Source: Winogradskyella sp. PG-2 (lineage in GTDB: Bacteria > Bacteroidota > Bacteroidia > Flavobacteriales > Flavobacteriaceae). Taken from it: 64,000 bases of DNA. Positions 34,032 through 42,675 of this stretch are shown here, piece after piece (position 1 is the stretch's first letter; each line of letters starts with the position of its first letter). Location of the stretch: the NCBI RefSeq assembly GCF_000828715.1, contig NZ_AP014583.1, positions 418,501 to 482,500 of the forward strand, read 5' to 3'. The notes below the pieces were generated by a model. The model was given only the letters and a program-made list of their open reading frames with translations. It was not told the origin of the DNA and did no database searches. Both the position numbers and the translations under genes were made by a program.

Positions 34032-34778
34032 TTAATTTATTCTTATTGAATCTGGATAAATAATTTCTACCAAATATAAACCATGAGCTGGCACTGAAAA
34101 TCCAGCTTCTCCCCTATCCTTAGAGGAAATTATTCTATGTAAATCCTCTGGTTTTAGTTTCCCTAAACCAATATTAATCATAGTCCCAACTACAGCTCTA
34201 ACCATATTACGTAAAAAGCGATCTGCAGTAATTGTAAATATTAGTTGATTAGAATTCTTTGTCCAAAATGCTTCTTTTATATCACAATTATACGTCTTTA
34301 CATCGGTATTAGTTTTAGAAAAGCATTGAAAGTCTTTATATTTAAATAAGATTTTACAGGCTTGGTTCATTGCATCTACATTTAAAGGCAATTGTACTTG
34401 GTAGGCAAAATCGTAATCAAATACATTTTTTGAAGTTGAAACCTTATAATGATACGTTCTACTTTCTGCATAGAATCTAGCATGCGTTTCATGTTTAACT
34501 TCAAAAATTGTAATAACTGCTATGTCTTTTGGTAAATACGAATTTAGCTTGTAAACTAAATCATTCAATTCAAAACTACCTTTATAATCAAAATGCGCAA
34601 ACATTTGAGAAGCATGCACACCTGCATCTGTTCTTCCTGCTCCAATTATTGCAATATCGTTCTTAAGAATAGTGCTTAACGCCTTTTCTATAACTTCTTG
34701 TACAGAAATAGCATTAGGCTGGTTCTGCCACCCATGATAGGCTTTGCCATTATATGAAAGTTCAATGAAATATCGCAA
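34032..34778 (-). CDS. truA: tRNA pseudouridine synthase A
   Basis: A 248-residue protein with the N-terminus R-Y-F-I-E-L-S-Y-N-G-K-A-Y-H-G-W-Q and catalytic Asp in G-A-G-R-T-D-A-G-V-H-A (about 46-56). Also F-L-R-N-M-V-R, the C-terminal RNA-binding motif. It makes pseudouridine at positions 38-40 of the tRNA anticodon stem. It lies 23 bases upstream of the ABC exporter gene on the same strand. Confidence 0.95.
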   Translation of the reverse strand: MRYFIELSYNGKAYHGWQNQPNAISVQEVIEKALSTILKNDIAIIGAGRTDAGVHASQMFAHFDYKGSFELNDLVYKLNSYLPKDIAVITIFEVKHETHARFYAESRTYHYKVSTSKNVFDYDFAYQVQLPLNVDAMNQACKILFKYKDFQCFSKTNTDVKTYNCDIKEAFWTKNSNQLIFTITADRFLRNMVRAVVGTMINIGLGKLKPEDLHRIISSKDRGEAGFSVPAHGLYLVEIIYPDSIRIN

Positions 34779-34879
34779 TAGAAATCTTACTTTTGTAAAG
34801 ACACAAAGATAACAGTTTTAGTTCCTAAAGAAATGCTAAATTATAAAGATGCAGATTTTCAATTTCTAGGAAAATAAAT

Positions 34880-35374
34880 ATGAAAAAAATACTCTTATTA
34901 TCAGACACACATAGCTATATAGACGATGCCATACTTAAGTATGTTAAACAAGCAGACGAAATTTGGCACGCTGGTGATATTGGCGATTTAAATGTAACGG
35001 ATAGCATCCAAAAAATTAAGCCTCTAAAAGCAGTTTATGGAAATATCGATGACGCTAAAACTAGAACTGAATTCCCGCTTCATAATAGATTTATGTGTGA
35101 AGAAGTAGATATATGGATGACTCATATTGGCGGTTATCCTCCAAAGTATAATAATAGAGTTCGAGAAGAATTAGTTGTTAATCCACCAGATATTTTTATT
35201 ACAGGCCATTCACACATTCTTAAAGTTATGCCTGATAAAAAACTAAACTTACTACATATGAATCCTGGTGCTGTTGGTAAACACGGGTTCCATAAAACCA
35301 GAACCATGTTACGCTTTATAATTGATGGTAAACAAATAAATGACTTAGAAGTTATTGAATTTGAGAAACGATAA
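34880..35374 (+). CDS. YfcE-type metallophosphoesterase
   Basis: A 164-residue phosphodiesterase with all metal-site motifs: L-L-S-D-T-H-S (6-12), H-A-G-D-I-G-D (about 30-36), Y-G-N-I-D-D, M-T-H-I-G-G, and G-H-S-H-I-L (about 113-118), ending N-P-G-A-V-G-K-H-G. This family hydrolyses phosphodiesters with Mn(2+); the physiological substrate is unknown. It is divergent from truA and followed by a terminator. Confidence 0.9.
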   Translation: MKKILLLSDTHSYIDDAILKYVKQADEIWHAGDIGDLNVTDSIQKIKPLKAVYGNIDDAKTRTEFPLHNRFMCEEVDIWMTHIGGYPPKYNNRVREELVVNPPDIFITGHSHILKVMPDKKLNLLHMNPGAVGKHGFHKTRTMLRFIIDGKQINDLEVIEFEKR

Positions 35375-35380
35375 AAAATG

Positions 35381-35410
35381 AAAAACCCAGACGGCAGCGT
35401 CTGGGTTTTT
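35381..35410. terminator. Bidirectional Rho-independent terminator
   Basis: Arms AAAAACCCAGACG and CGTCTGGGTTTTT with loop GCAG lie between the convergent phosphoesterase and DUF4293 genes. The stem is GC-rich for this genome and has T-runs on both strands. Confidence 0.88.
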
Positions 35411-35437
35411 CGCACTAATACTACTAAGATTTTAGGT

Positions 35438-35848
35438 TCATCGTAATCGATCTACAGATTTTACAAGATCTTCATCCTTTTTAATAGCCTTGTTAGCCAA
35501 GACTAAACACACAATAGAAAAAATAGGAAGAAGAATCCCAATACCTTTCTCAGAAACGTTAGTTTCTCCAGATATATTTAGAGATTGATAAACAAAGATT
35601 CCTAGTAAAATAAAGTTTAATATGATATTAAGTCGTCCCATTACAAATTGAGACTTCCTGTTTTTAAACATAAATATTGAAATTAAAGATAGCAATGCAG
35701 AACCTAAAAACAGTCCTAAATACAAGTAATCATCTAAAACAAATACTTTACTACCTGCATTGTTAGTCCACAAATGAAACACAAAAATTAAACCTGCCGA
35801 AATTCCAGCAGATAAGATTAGATAAAGTGTTTGTATGCGTTGAATCAT
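35438..35848 (-). CDS. DUF4293-family membrane protein
   Basis: A 136-residue protein starting M-I-Q-R-I-Q-T-L-Y-L, the typical beginning of this Bacteroidota family, with four membrane helices (about 7-25, 42-60, 75-92, 105-122). Function unknown. Its gene is divergent from rho across a 216-base gap; the same pairing with rho is, as far as I know, frequent in Flavobacteriia. Confidence 0.85.
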   Translation of the reverse strand: MIQRIQTLYLILSAGISAGLIFVFHLWTNNAGSKVFVLDDYLYLGLFLGSALLSLISIFMFKNRKSQFVMGRLNIILNFILLGIFVYQSLNISGETNVSEKGIGILLPIFSIVCLVLANKAIKKDEDLVKSVDRLR

Positions 35849-35870
35849 ATCTTTAATTAAAAAAGCCTTG

Positions 35871-35878
35871 CAAAATTA
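35871..35878 (-). promoter_or_regulatory. -7 element upstream of the DUF4293 gene
   Basis: On the minus strand TAATTTTG fits TAnnTTTG, 22 bases before the ATG. No matching -33 TTTG was found. Confidence 0.35.
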
Positions 35879-36064
35879 GTAGTTTATTTTTTAAAAAGAT
35901 AGAATTTGTTTTAAAATAAAGTTGTATAATTGCAATAGAAAGTAGTAACATACTGAGTAACATCTTTCTAATCTTCCAAATTAATTTCACTTTTTTTCTT
36001 TTTATTTCATTTAGAAAACATTGAATTAATAATATCAAAATTATAATACATTATACACATACGA

Positions 36065-37717
36065 ATGTTTGAAATTTCACAGTTAAAAGCTAAGAAGCTT
36101 CCTGAATTACAGGAACTAGCAAAAGAACTAAAGGTACCAAAATACCGTTCACTAAAAAAATTAGACTTGGTTTATCAAATCTTAGATTACCAAGCTGCTA
36201 ATCCTGATGCTGTTAAAGCTAAGGTTGAAACTGAAACTAAGCCTCAACCAAAACAGAACAAACCACAACAAAAACGTGCAAGGGTACAGAAACCTAAGCC
36301 TGCTGAGGATAATAAAGATCAAAAAACTATAGAGTTTTCTGATAAAAAAGAAGAACCTAAACCTCAGGAGCGCAGGCAAAATAATGATAAGTCTAATAAC
36401 GATAGACAAAATCATAAAAAACAAGATCATAAGTCTAACAATGATCGAAAAGACGATAATCGTCGTTCTAACAATAATCAAAATAACGATAAAAGGCATA
36501 ATCAAAATCGTTCTAAAGACAATAATAGAGGTAATAACAATAATCAAAAGAATAACGGTAATAAGGATAACAGAAACCGTTACCGCGAACCAGATTTTGA
36601 ATTTGATGCTATTATTGAAAGTGAAGGTGTTTTAGACATCATGCAAGATGGTTATGGGTTTTTAAGATCTTCTGATTATAATTACCTAACATCTCCTGAT
36701 GATATATACGTATCGCAATCACAAATACGTTTATTTGGTTTAAAAACTGGTGATACAGTTCTTGGACATGTAAGACCACCTAAAGAAGGTGAAAAATATT
36801 TCCCTTTAATTAAGGTAAGTAAAATTAATGGTCAAAATCCAAATGTAGTCAGAGACCGTGTAGCTTTTGAACACTTAACCCCATTATTTCCTCAAGAGAA
36901 GTTCAATTTAGCAGAAAAACAAGCCACGATTTCTACTCGTATTATGGATTTGTTTTCACCTATTGGAAAAGGACAACGTGGTATGATTGTATCTCAACCA
37001 AAAACAGGTAAAACCATGTTACTTAAAGATGTGGCCAATGCTATTGCTGCAAATCATCCTGAAGTATACCAAATGATATTGTTAATTGATGAACGTCCTG
37101 AGGAGGTAACTGACATGCAACGAAATGTGCGTGGTGAAGTTATCGCTTCTACTTTCGATAAGGAAGCGCATGAGCATGTAAAGATTGCAAATATTGTTTT
37201 AGAAAAAGCAAAGCGTTTAGTAGAATGTGGACATGATGTAGTCATTCTTTTAGATTCGATAACACGTTTAGCTAGAGCATATAACACTGTGCAACCAGCT
37301 TCTGGTAAGATTCTTTCTGGTGGTGTAGATGCTAATGCACTTCACAAGCCAAAACGTTTCTTTGGTGCTGCACGTAATATTGAAAATGGCGGTTCTTTAA
37401 CTATAATTGCAACAGCACTTACAGAGACAGGTTCTAAAATGGATGAAGTCATCTTTGAAGAATTTAAAGGAACTGGTAATATGGAGCTTCAGTTAGATCG
37501 TAAGATTTCTAACCGTCGTATTTTCCCCGCAATTGACCTAACATCATCGAGTACAAGACGTGATGATATTTTATTAGATGCTAATACAATTCAAAGGATG
37601 TGGGTAATGCGTAAATATCTTGCAGACATGAATCCGGTTGAAGCAATGGAATTTATTAACGACCGATTTAAACAAACGAGAAACAATGAAGAATTTCTTA
37701 TTTCCATGAATGGATAA
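36065..37717 (+). CDS. rho: Transcription termination factor Rho with large disordered insert
   Basis: A 550-residue protein. Rho_N helices at 1-48, then about 120 residues (51-172) extremely rich in N, K, R, D and Q (for example [12 protein letters not shown]). The cold-shock-like RNA-binding domain starts about 178 ([14 protein letters not shown]). The ATPase has Walker A Q-P-K-T-G-K-T (311-317) and L-L-D-S-I-T-R. The hexameric helicase ends transcription. Inserts of this kind in Bacteroidota Rho have been reported to drive condensate formation. The leader from 35849 is 216 bases and holds no gene that I can support; autoregulation is possible. Confidence 0.95.
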   Translation: MFEISQLKAKKLPELQELAKELKVPKYRSLKKLDLVYQILDYQAANPDAVKAKVETETKPQPKQNKPQQKRARVQKPKPAEDNKDQKTIEFSDKKEEPKPQERRQNNDKSNNDRQNHKKQDHKSNNDRKDDNRRSNNNQNNDKRHNQNRSKDNNRGNNNNQKNNGNKDNRNRYREPDFEFDAIIESEGVLDIMQDGYGFLRSSDYNYLTSPDDIYVSQSQIRLFGLKTGDTVLGHVRPPKEGEKYFPLIKVSKINGQNPNVVRDRVAFEHLTPLFPQEKFNLAEKQATISTRIMDLFSPIGKGQRGMIVSQPKTGKTMLLKDVANAIAANHPEVYQMILLIDERPEEVTDMQRNVRGEVIASTFDKEAHEHVKIANIVLEKAKRLVECGHDVVILLDSITRLARAYNTVQPASGKILSGGVDANALHKPKRFFGAARNIENGGSLTIIATALTETGSKMDEVIFEEFKGTGNMELQLDRKISNRRIFPAIDLTSSSTRRDDILLDANTIQRMWVMRKYLADMNPVEAMEFINDRFKQTRNNEEFLISMNG

Positions 37718-37740
37718 GGACTTTTTGACTAAATAAAAAC

Positions 37741-37774
37741 AAAAGCCTTGAATTAAAAATTCAAGGCTTTTTTG
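37741..37774 (+). terminator. Rho-independent terminator after rho
   Basis: Arms AAAAGCCTTGAATT and AATTCAAGGCTTTT with a 3-base A loop, followed by TTT. It starts 24 bases after the rho stop. Confidence 0.85.
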
Positions 37775-37803
37775 TGTATCGATAGTAAAAGTATTTGAAA
37801 TAA

Positions 37804-37834
37804 AAAAAGTCTTTCCATTTTGGAAAGACTTTTT
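37804..37834 (-). terminator. Rho-independent terminator after rpsT
   Basis: Arms AAAAAGTCTTTCCA and TGGAAAGACTTTTT around a TTT loop, with T-rich flanks on both strands. It lies 24 bases past the rpsT stop. Confidence 0.85.
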
Positions 37835-37857
37835 TATTATCTTAGTAATTACTACAA

Positions 37858-38109
37858 TTATAATGCAGCAACATGTTTAGTTAACTGTGATTTTAAATTA
37901 CCAGCTTTGTTCGAATGAATAACATTTTTCTTTGCTAATTTATCAATCATACCAATTACAGAAGGTAACATTTTTTGTGCTTCTTTACTATCAGTAATTT
38001 CACGTAATTTCTTAATAGCATTACGAGTTGTTTTATGCTGATATCTGTTAAGTACACGTCTTTTTTCGTTACTTCTAATTCTTTTTAAAGCTGACTTATG
38101 ATTTGCCAT
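37858..38109 (-). CDS. rpsT: 30S ribosomal protein S20
   Basis: An 83-residue basic protein of normal length: M-A-N-H-K-S-A-L-K-R-I-R, R-R-V-L-N-R-Y-Q-H-K-T, then the C-terminal helices with V-I-H-S-N-K-A-G-N-L-K-S-Q-L. It binds 16S rRNA in the body of the small subunit. It lies 22 bases downstream of tRNA-Glu on the same strand and may share its transcript. Confidence 0.96.
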   Translation of the reverse strand: MANHKSALKRIRSNEKRRVLNRYQHKTTRNAIKKLREITDSKEAQKMLPSVIGMIDKLAKKNVIHSNKAGNLKSQLTKHVAAL

Positions 38110-38131
38110 TATATTCTTCTTATTAAAATTG

Positions 38132-38203
38132 TAGCCCGTAGGGGAATCGAACCCCTCTTACATGGATGAAAACCATGCGTCCTAGCCGATAGACGAACGG
38201 GCC
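38132..38203 (-). tRNA. tRNA-Glu (anticodon TTC)
   Basis: A 72-base cloverleaf on the minus strand: acceptor GGCCCGT pairs with ACGGGCT, anticodon stem CATGG/CCATG around loop TTTTCAT giving TTC, T-stem GAGGGG/CCCCT with TTCGATT loop. CCA is not encoded. Confidence 0.94.
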
Positions 38204-38254
38204 ATTTGGTTATTTTACTAATTAAATGTACCTACAATGTTTCCATTGCGGATG

Positions 38255-38284
38255 CAAAAATACAACTATTTTTAAATGTTGCAA
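38255..38284 (-). promoter_or_regulatory. Bacteroidetes-type promoter of tRNA-Glu/rpsT
   Basis: On the minus strand TATTTTTG (38255-38262) fits TAnnTTTG, with TTG (38282-38284) 19 bases upstream. Start of transcription would be about 45 bases before the tRNA. Confidence 0.6.
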
Positions 38285-38312
38285 CTACTAAGATATATTT
38301 TTTGAAAAAAAT

Positions 38313-39791
38313 TTAGTAAGCCTTTGCAAAAAGAACACGTTGTGATGATAGGTTTCCGCTGTAAACGCATTTTCCTTCATCTAACGGATTATTCATTGGA
38401 ATACATCTGATTGTAGCTTTAGTCAATTCTTTTATCTTCTGTTCAGTCTCTGCCGTACCATCCCAATGTGCAGATACAAAGCCTGTTTTAGTTTCTAACA
38501 CATTTTTAAAGTCTTCAAAATTATCAACCTCTGTGATATGGGCATCTCTATAATTTAAAGCCTTAGCAAATAGCTCATCTTGAATTTGACTTAACAAATC
38601 TTTTATGATATTTGAAACATCGGAAATCTCAACAATAGATTTAGTCAAGGTATCTCTTCTTGCTAATTCAACAGTTTTATTTTCTAAATCCTTAGGACCT
38701 ATTGCAATTCGCAATGGTACACCTTGCAGTTCATGTTGTGCAAATTTTGCACCTGGTCTATGGGTAGTTCTTTTATCAAACTTACACGAAATACCTAATG
38801 CTTTTAACTCCTTTATAATAGATTCTGCTTTTTCGGAAATAGCATCAAATTGTTCATCGTTCTTATATATTGGAACTATCACAACTTGGAATGGTGACAA
38901 ATTTGGTGGTAATACTAAACCTTTATCATCACTATGCGTCATAATCAAAGCACCCATTAACCTCGTAGAAACTCCCCAAGATGTTGCCCAAACATAATCT
39001 TGTTTCCCTTCATTATTAGTGAATTTTACATCAAAAGCTTTTGCGAAATTTTGACCTAAAAAATGTGAAGTTCCAGCTTGTAAAGCTTTTCCATCTTGCA
39101 TTAAAGCTTCAATACAGAAGGTTTCTTCAGCGCCAGCAAAACGTTCACTTTCAGTTTTAACACCTTTAATAACTGGAATAGCCATAAAGTTTTCTGCAAA
39201 TTCTGCATAAACATTATTCATAAGCTCTGCTTCCTCTATGGCTTCATTCTTTGTAGCATGTGCTGTATGTCCCTCTTGCCATAAAAATTCTGCTGTACGT
39301 AAAAATAAACGTGTACGCATTTCCCAACGCACAACATTTGCCCATTGATTTATTAAAATTGGTAAGTCTCTATAACTTTGAATCCAACCTTTGTAAGTAT
39401 TCCATATAATAGCTTCACTTGTTGGTCTTACCACAAGCTCTTCCTCTAATCTAGCTTCTGGATCAACTCTAAGTTTACCTTCATTATCAGGATCATTTTG
39501 TAATCTATAATGTGTAACAACAGCACATTCTTTCGCAAAACCTTCAGCATTTTTCTCTTCTGCTTCAAACAAGCTTTTTGGAACAAATAATGGGAAGTAA
39601 GCATTTTGATGTCCTGTTTCTTTAAACATCCTATCTAATTCAGCTTGCATTTTTTCCCATATAGCGTAGCCATAAGGTTTAATCACCATACATCCTCTAA
39701 CCGCTGAGTTTTCAGCTAAATCAGCTTTTACAACCAATTCATTGTACCATTTTGAATAATCTTCAGCTCTACTCGTAAGATTTTTACTCAT
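38313..39791 (-). CDS. proS: Prolyl-tRNA synthetase (archaeal/eukaryal-type ProS)
   Basis: A 492-residue class II synthetase, shorter than the E. coli type because it lacks the editing insertion. Motif 2 region [24 protein letters not shown], motif R-P-T-S-E-A-I-I-W, and anticodon-binding domain V-V-I-V-P-I-Y (about 305-311). It charges tRNA-Pro. The C-terminal domain ends in Tyr, as in other type 3 ProS proteins. It is divergent from the lipoprotein at 39892. Confidence 0.95.
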   Translation of the reverse strand: MSKNLTSRAEDYSKWYNELVVKADLAENSAVRGCMVIKPYGYAIWEKMQAELDRMFKETGHQNAYFPLFVPKSLFEAEEKNAEGFAKECAVVTHYRLQNDPDNEGKLRVDPEARLEEELVVRPTSEAIIWNTYKGWIQSYRDLPILINQWANVVRWEMRTRLFLRTAEFLWQEGHTAHATKNEAIEEAELMNNVYAEFAENFMAIPVIKGVKTESERFAGAEETFCIEALMQDGKALQAGTSHFLGQNFAKAFDVKFTNNEGKQDYVWATSWGVSTRLMGALIMTHSDDKGLVLPPNLSPFQVVIVPIYKNDEQFDAISEKAESIIKELKALGISCKFDKRTTHRPGAKFAQHELQGVPLRIAIGPKDLENKTVELARRDTLTKSIVEISDVSNIIKDLLSQIQDELFAKALNYRDAHITEVDNFEDFKNVLETKTGFVSAHWDGTAETEQKIKELTKATIRCIPMNNPLDEGKCVYSGNLSSQRVLFAKAY

Positions 39792-39855
39792 TTTTAGTGT
39801 TTTGGCACAGATATTGTGCTTTTGTTAAATAAAAAAATAGTTCAGCAAAACTAAC

Positions 39856-39863
39856 TATTTTTG
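39856..39863 (+). promoter_or_regulatory. -7 element upstream of the low-complexity lipoprotein gene
   Basis: TATTTTTG fits TAnnTTTG, 28 bases before the ATG at 39892. No -33 TTG at suitable spacing was found. Confidence 0.4.
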
Positions 39864-39891
39864 CATTGTTCAACAATAAAATAAAAGAGAT

Positions 39892-41034
39892 ATGCAATTT
39901 AAAACTATTACTAAACAAAAATTGCCATTTTTTGTTGCACTCGGTTTAATGGCCGTGTTAACTTCATGTGGATCATTTCAATATGCAGGATACGACAACG
40001 ATGGTATTTATGCCTCAGATGATAATAACACCGAGGTTGAACAAGACGTTGTAACGACATCTACTAGTGACTCTAATTATTATAAAAATTATTTCGCTGA
40101 AAATTCTGCCGAATTAAATGCAATACAAGATGAGAGTGAGATATTTACAGATATAGATTCTTATGAAGGTAATTATGTTGAACAAGCACAAGACACTTTA
40201 GAACAAAGAGCTTCTTATGGAGGTTGGGGACAAAACAGCACTGTTACAATAAATGTAATTGATAACGGCTGGTACGGATTTAATGATCCATGGTTATGGA
40301 ATGGTGGTTTCGGAGTTGCCTCTTTTGGATGGGGACGTCCTTGGGGTTGGAATCGATGGGGTTGGAATAACTGGGGCTGGAACTCTGCATGGAGATGGAA
40401 CTCAGGTTGGGGATATGGCTGGAATAACTGGGGTTGGAACAATGGATTTGGATGGGGCGGATGGAACGCTTGGTGTCCACCAGGATATAATAATTGGGGT
40501 TGGAATAACGGTTATTATAGAAACTCAAGCAGAATTGCTTATGCTAATAGCAGAAGAGGATCAATATTTAATAACAACAATAGTTTAAACCGAAGAGTAA
40601 GAAGTAATTCAGCACTTTCTAGACGATACTACTCGACCAGTAGACTTTCAAATGCTGCTAGATCTACTAGAAGTGTAAGAACCAGATCTAATTCACCTTC
40701 TAGAAGTATTGGTAATACAAGGAGTACGAGATCAGTTAGAACTTATACTCCGACAAGAACAACACGCTCTAGTACTCCTAGAGCCACTAGACCTACAACG
40801 ACGAGATCAGTAAGAACAAGATCTAACACACCTACAAGGTCTACAAGAGCAAGTTCTCCAACGAGGTCTTCTGGTGTAAGGTCAACAAGAAGTTCAAGAT
40901 CTTCTTCTGGAAGTGTGAGATCTTCTTCACGAAGTTCAAGTTCAAGGTCTTCTAGCTCTGTTAGATCATCAAGTAGTTCTAGATCATCTAGTTCATCTAG
41001 ATCTTCTTCAAGTGGTAGACGAGGTAGAGGATAA
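39892..41034 (+). CDS. Low-complexity surface lipoprotein (Trp/Gly/Asn-rich, then Arg/Ser/Thr-rich)
   Basis: A 380-residue protein with lipobox L-T-S-C (Cys 26). Residues 30-100 are acidic. Residues about 107-205 are repeats of G-W-N-N-W-G-W-N type with more than 25 tryptophans. Residues about 210-380 are almost only R, S, T with some P and G (S-S-R-S-S-S). Acidic, aromatic and strongly basic blocks in one chain suggest binding to polysaccharide or DNA, or self-assembly at the surface, which is inference. Similar genes before a FadL-type porin occur in Flavobacteriia to my knowledge. It is separated by 36 bases from the porin gene. Confidence 0.75.
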   Translation: MQFKTITKQKLPFFVALGLMAVLTSCGSFQYAGYDNDGIYASDDNNTEVEQDVVTTSTSDSNYYKNYFAENSAELNAIQDESEIFTDIDSYEGNYVEQAQDTLEQRASYGGWGQNSTVTINVIDNGWYGFNDPWLWNGGFGVASFGWGRPWGWNRWGWNNWGWNSAWRWNSGWGYGWNNWGWNNGFGWGGWNAWCPPGYNNWGWNNGYYRNSSRIAYANSRRGSIFNNNNSLNRRVRSNSALSRRYYSTSRLSNAARSTRSVRTRSNSPSRSIGNTRSTRSVRTYTPTRTTRSSTPRATRPTTTRSVRTRSNTPTRSTRASSPTRSSGVRSTRSSRSSSGSVRSSSRSSSSRSSSSVRSSSSSRSSSSSRSSSSGRRGRG

Positions 41035-41070
41035 ACTTTAGTTGAATTTCAAATTTTAAAAAAATTACTT

Positions 41071-42603
41071 ATGAAAAAAATACTTATGCTTTGCATAGGC
41101 TTAATAAGCACGTCCCAATTCTTTGCTCAAGATGTAACAGATGCCGTACGATATTCTCAGGATGAAATTCAAGGTACGGCTCGCTTTAGAGCAATGAGCG
41201 GTGCTTTTGGAGCCTTAGGTGGTGATATGTCATCTATTAATATTAATCCGGCTGGTTCAGCTATTTTTAATAATAGTCATGCTTCTATATCTCTAGGTCT
41301 TTTCGATAAAAATAATGATGTGACTTATAATACAAACAATGCGACAAACTCTTTTTCAAATTCTAATGTAGATTTAAATCAATTAGGAGCCGCTTTTGTA
41401 TTTCGAAATACAAACATTGATTCTCCTTGGAAAAAATTTACTCTAGGAATTACTTATGATCGTTCTTCAGATTTTAATGATGAGTGGGTTGCAAGTGGAA
41501 CAAATACAAATTCAATAGACAGCTATTTTCTTTCTTTTACGAATAATTCAGATATTCCTTTTGGAATTTTAAAATTGCAACAGAATGAATTTATAGAAGA
41601 AGCTTATGCTGACATTGGAACACTTAATAATGGGTATGATATACAACAAGCATTTTTGGGATATTGGTCTGGCATTATAGATCCGATGAATTTAGATGAT
41701 AATACTAATGATGATGAAACTAATTATGTTTCAAACATTGCCCCTGGAAATTTTAACCAAGATTATCTATATTCATCAACCGGTTATAATGGTAAATTAG
41801 CATTTAATTTTGCTACTGAGTATGATGAGAAAATCTTTTTTGGATTAAATCTGAACGCGCACTTTATTAATTACGAAAAGTTTACAAGGTTTAATGAAAC
41901 CAATTCTAATACTGGATCTGTAGTTGAAAATCTTGCTTTCGAAAATTTATTGACTACAAACGGTAGCGGTTTTTCATTTCAATTGGGTACAATTGTTAAA
42001 TTAACTAAGCAATTGAGAGCTGGTGTATCTTATAACTCACCGACGTGGTATAGAGTAAATGAGGAATTAATACAAGGTATCAGCTCTAACAATGCTGATC
42101 CAGAAATTAACTTTATAAGTGATGTAATAAATATATATCCAGAATATAAATTGCAAACACCTGGAAAAATTACTGGAAGCTTAGCTTATGTATTTGGCAA
42201 GAAAGGTTTATTGAGTTTTGATTATTCAGTTAAAGACTACACTGATGCTAAATTTAGACCTACTACTGATGCCATATTTTCTAGTTTAAATAATGAACTT
42301 AGTAATGTCTTAACGACGGCATCGACCTATAAATTTGGTGGCGAATATCGTCATAAACAATTTAGTTTTAGAGGTGGTTATCGTTTTGAAGAAAGTCCAT
42401 ATAAAGATGATACTTTTTATGGTGACTTAACTGGTTATTCACTTGGTTTAGGTTATAGCTTTGGAGATTTTAATCTTGATATAGCATATAGCCAAGCTGA
42501 GCGCGATACTAATTATCAGTTATTTTCTTCAGGATTAACAGATACTGCGCTAATTCAGTCAAAGTTTACTGATGTTATTTTAACATTAGGATTTAGAATT
42601 TAA
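41071..42603 (+). CDS. OMPP1/FadL/TodX-family outer membrane porin
   Basis: A 510-residue protein with signal peptide 1-19 (ending Q-F-F-A-Q). The mature N-terminus has the FadL-like plug segment A-R-F-R-A-M-S-G-A-F-G-A-L-G-G-D-M-S-S-I-N-I-N-P-A-G. The rest alternates as amphipathic strands and ends in a C-terminal aromatic/hydrophobic strand (D-V-I-L-T-L-G-F-R-I). It carries hydrophobic compounds across the outer membrane; the substrate is unknown. It is followed by a bidirectional terminator. Confidence 0.88.
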   Translation: MKKILMLCIGLISTSQFFAQDVTDAVRYSQDEIQGTARFRAMSGAFGALGGDMSSININPAGSAIFNNSHASISLGLFDKNNDVTYNTNNATNSFSNSNVDLNQLGAAFVFRNTNIDSPWKKFTLGITYDRSSDFNDEWVASGTNTNSIDSYFLSFTNNSDIPFGILKLQQNEFIEEAYADIGTLNNGYDIQQAFLGYWSGIIDPMNLDDNTNDDETNYVSNIAPGNFNQDYLYSSTGYNGKLAFNFATEYDEKIFFGLNLNAHFINYEKFTRFNETNSNTGSVVENLAFENLLTTNGSGFSFQLGTIVKLTKQLRAGVSYNSPTWYRVNEELIQGISSNNADPEINFISDVINIYPEYKLQTPGKITGSLAYVFGKKGLLSFDYSVKDYTDAKFRPTTDAIFSSLNNELSNVLTTASTYKFGGEYRHKQFSFRGGYRFEESPYKDDTFYGDLTGYSLGLGYSFGDFNLDIAYSQAERDTNYQLFSSGLTDTALIQSKFTDVILTLGFRI

Positions 42604-42619
42604 TACTCGACTAAGAATA

Positions 42620-42658
42620 AAAAGAAAGCCTTAACAAATGATGTTAAGGCTTTCTTTT
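42620..42658. terminator. Bidirectional terminator between the porin and the giant T9SS protein
   Basis: Arms AAAAGAAAGCCTTAACA and TGTTAAGGCTTTCTTTT with loop AATGA lie between convergent genes, with T-runs on both strands. Confidence 0.88.
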
Positions 42659-42675
42659 TTATAGAATAATGTGAA

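Noticed and set aside
35853..36038. 61-residue minus-strand frame between the DUF4293 gene and rho
   Set aside because: Composition of AT-rich leader DNA with no recognisable features; it overlaps the likely promoter of the DUF4293 gene.
40553..40565. R-R-G-S-I in the low-complexity lipoprotein as a cluster substrate site
   Set aside because: The tail is so rich in R, S and G that such matches occur by chance.
40215..40588. Three overlapping alternative frames in the tryptophan-rich block
   Set aside because: Repetitive GG/TGG-rich DNA keeps several frames open; only the lipoprotein frame has a signal and continues to a sensible end.
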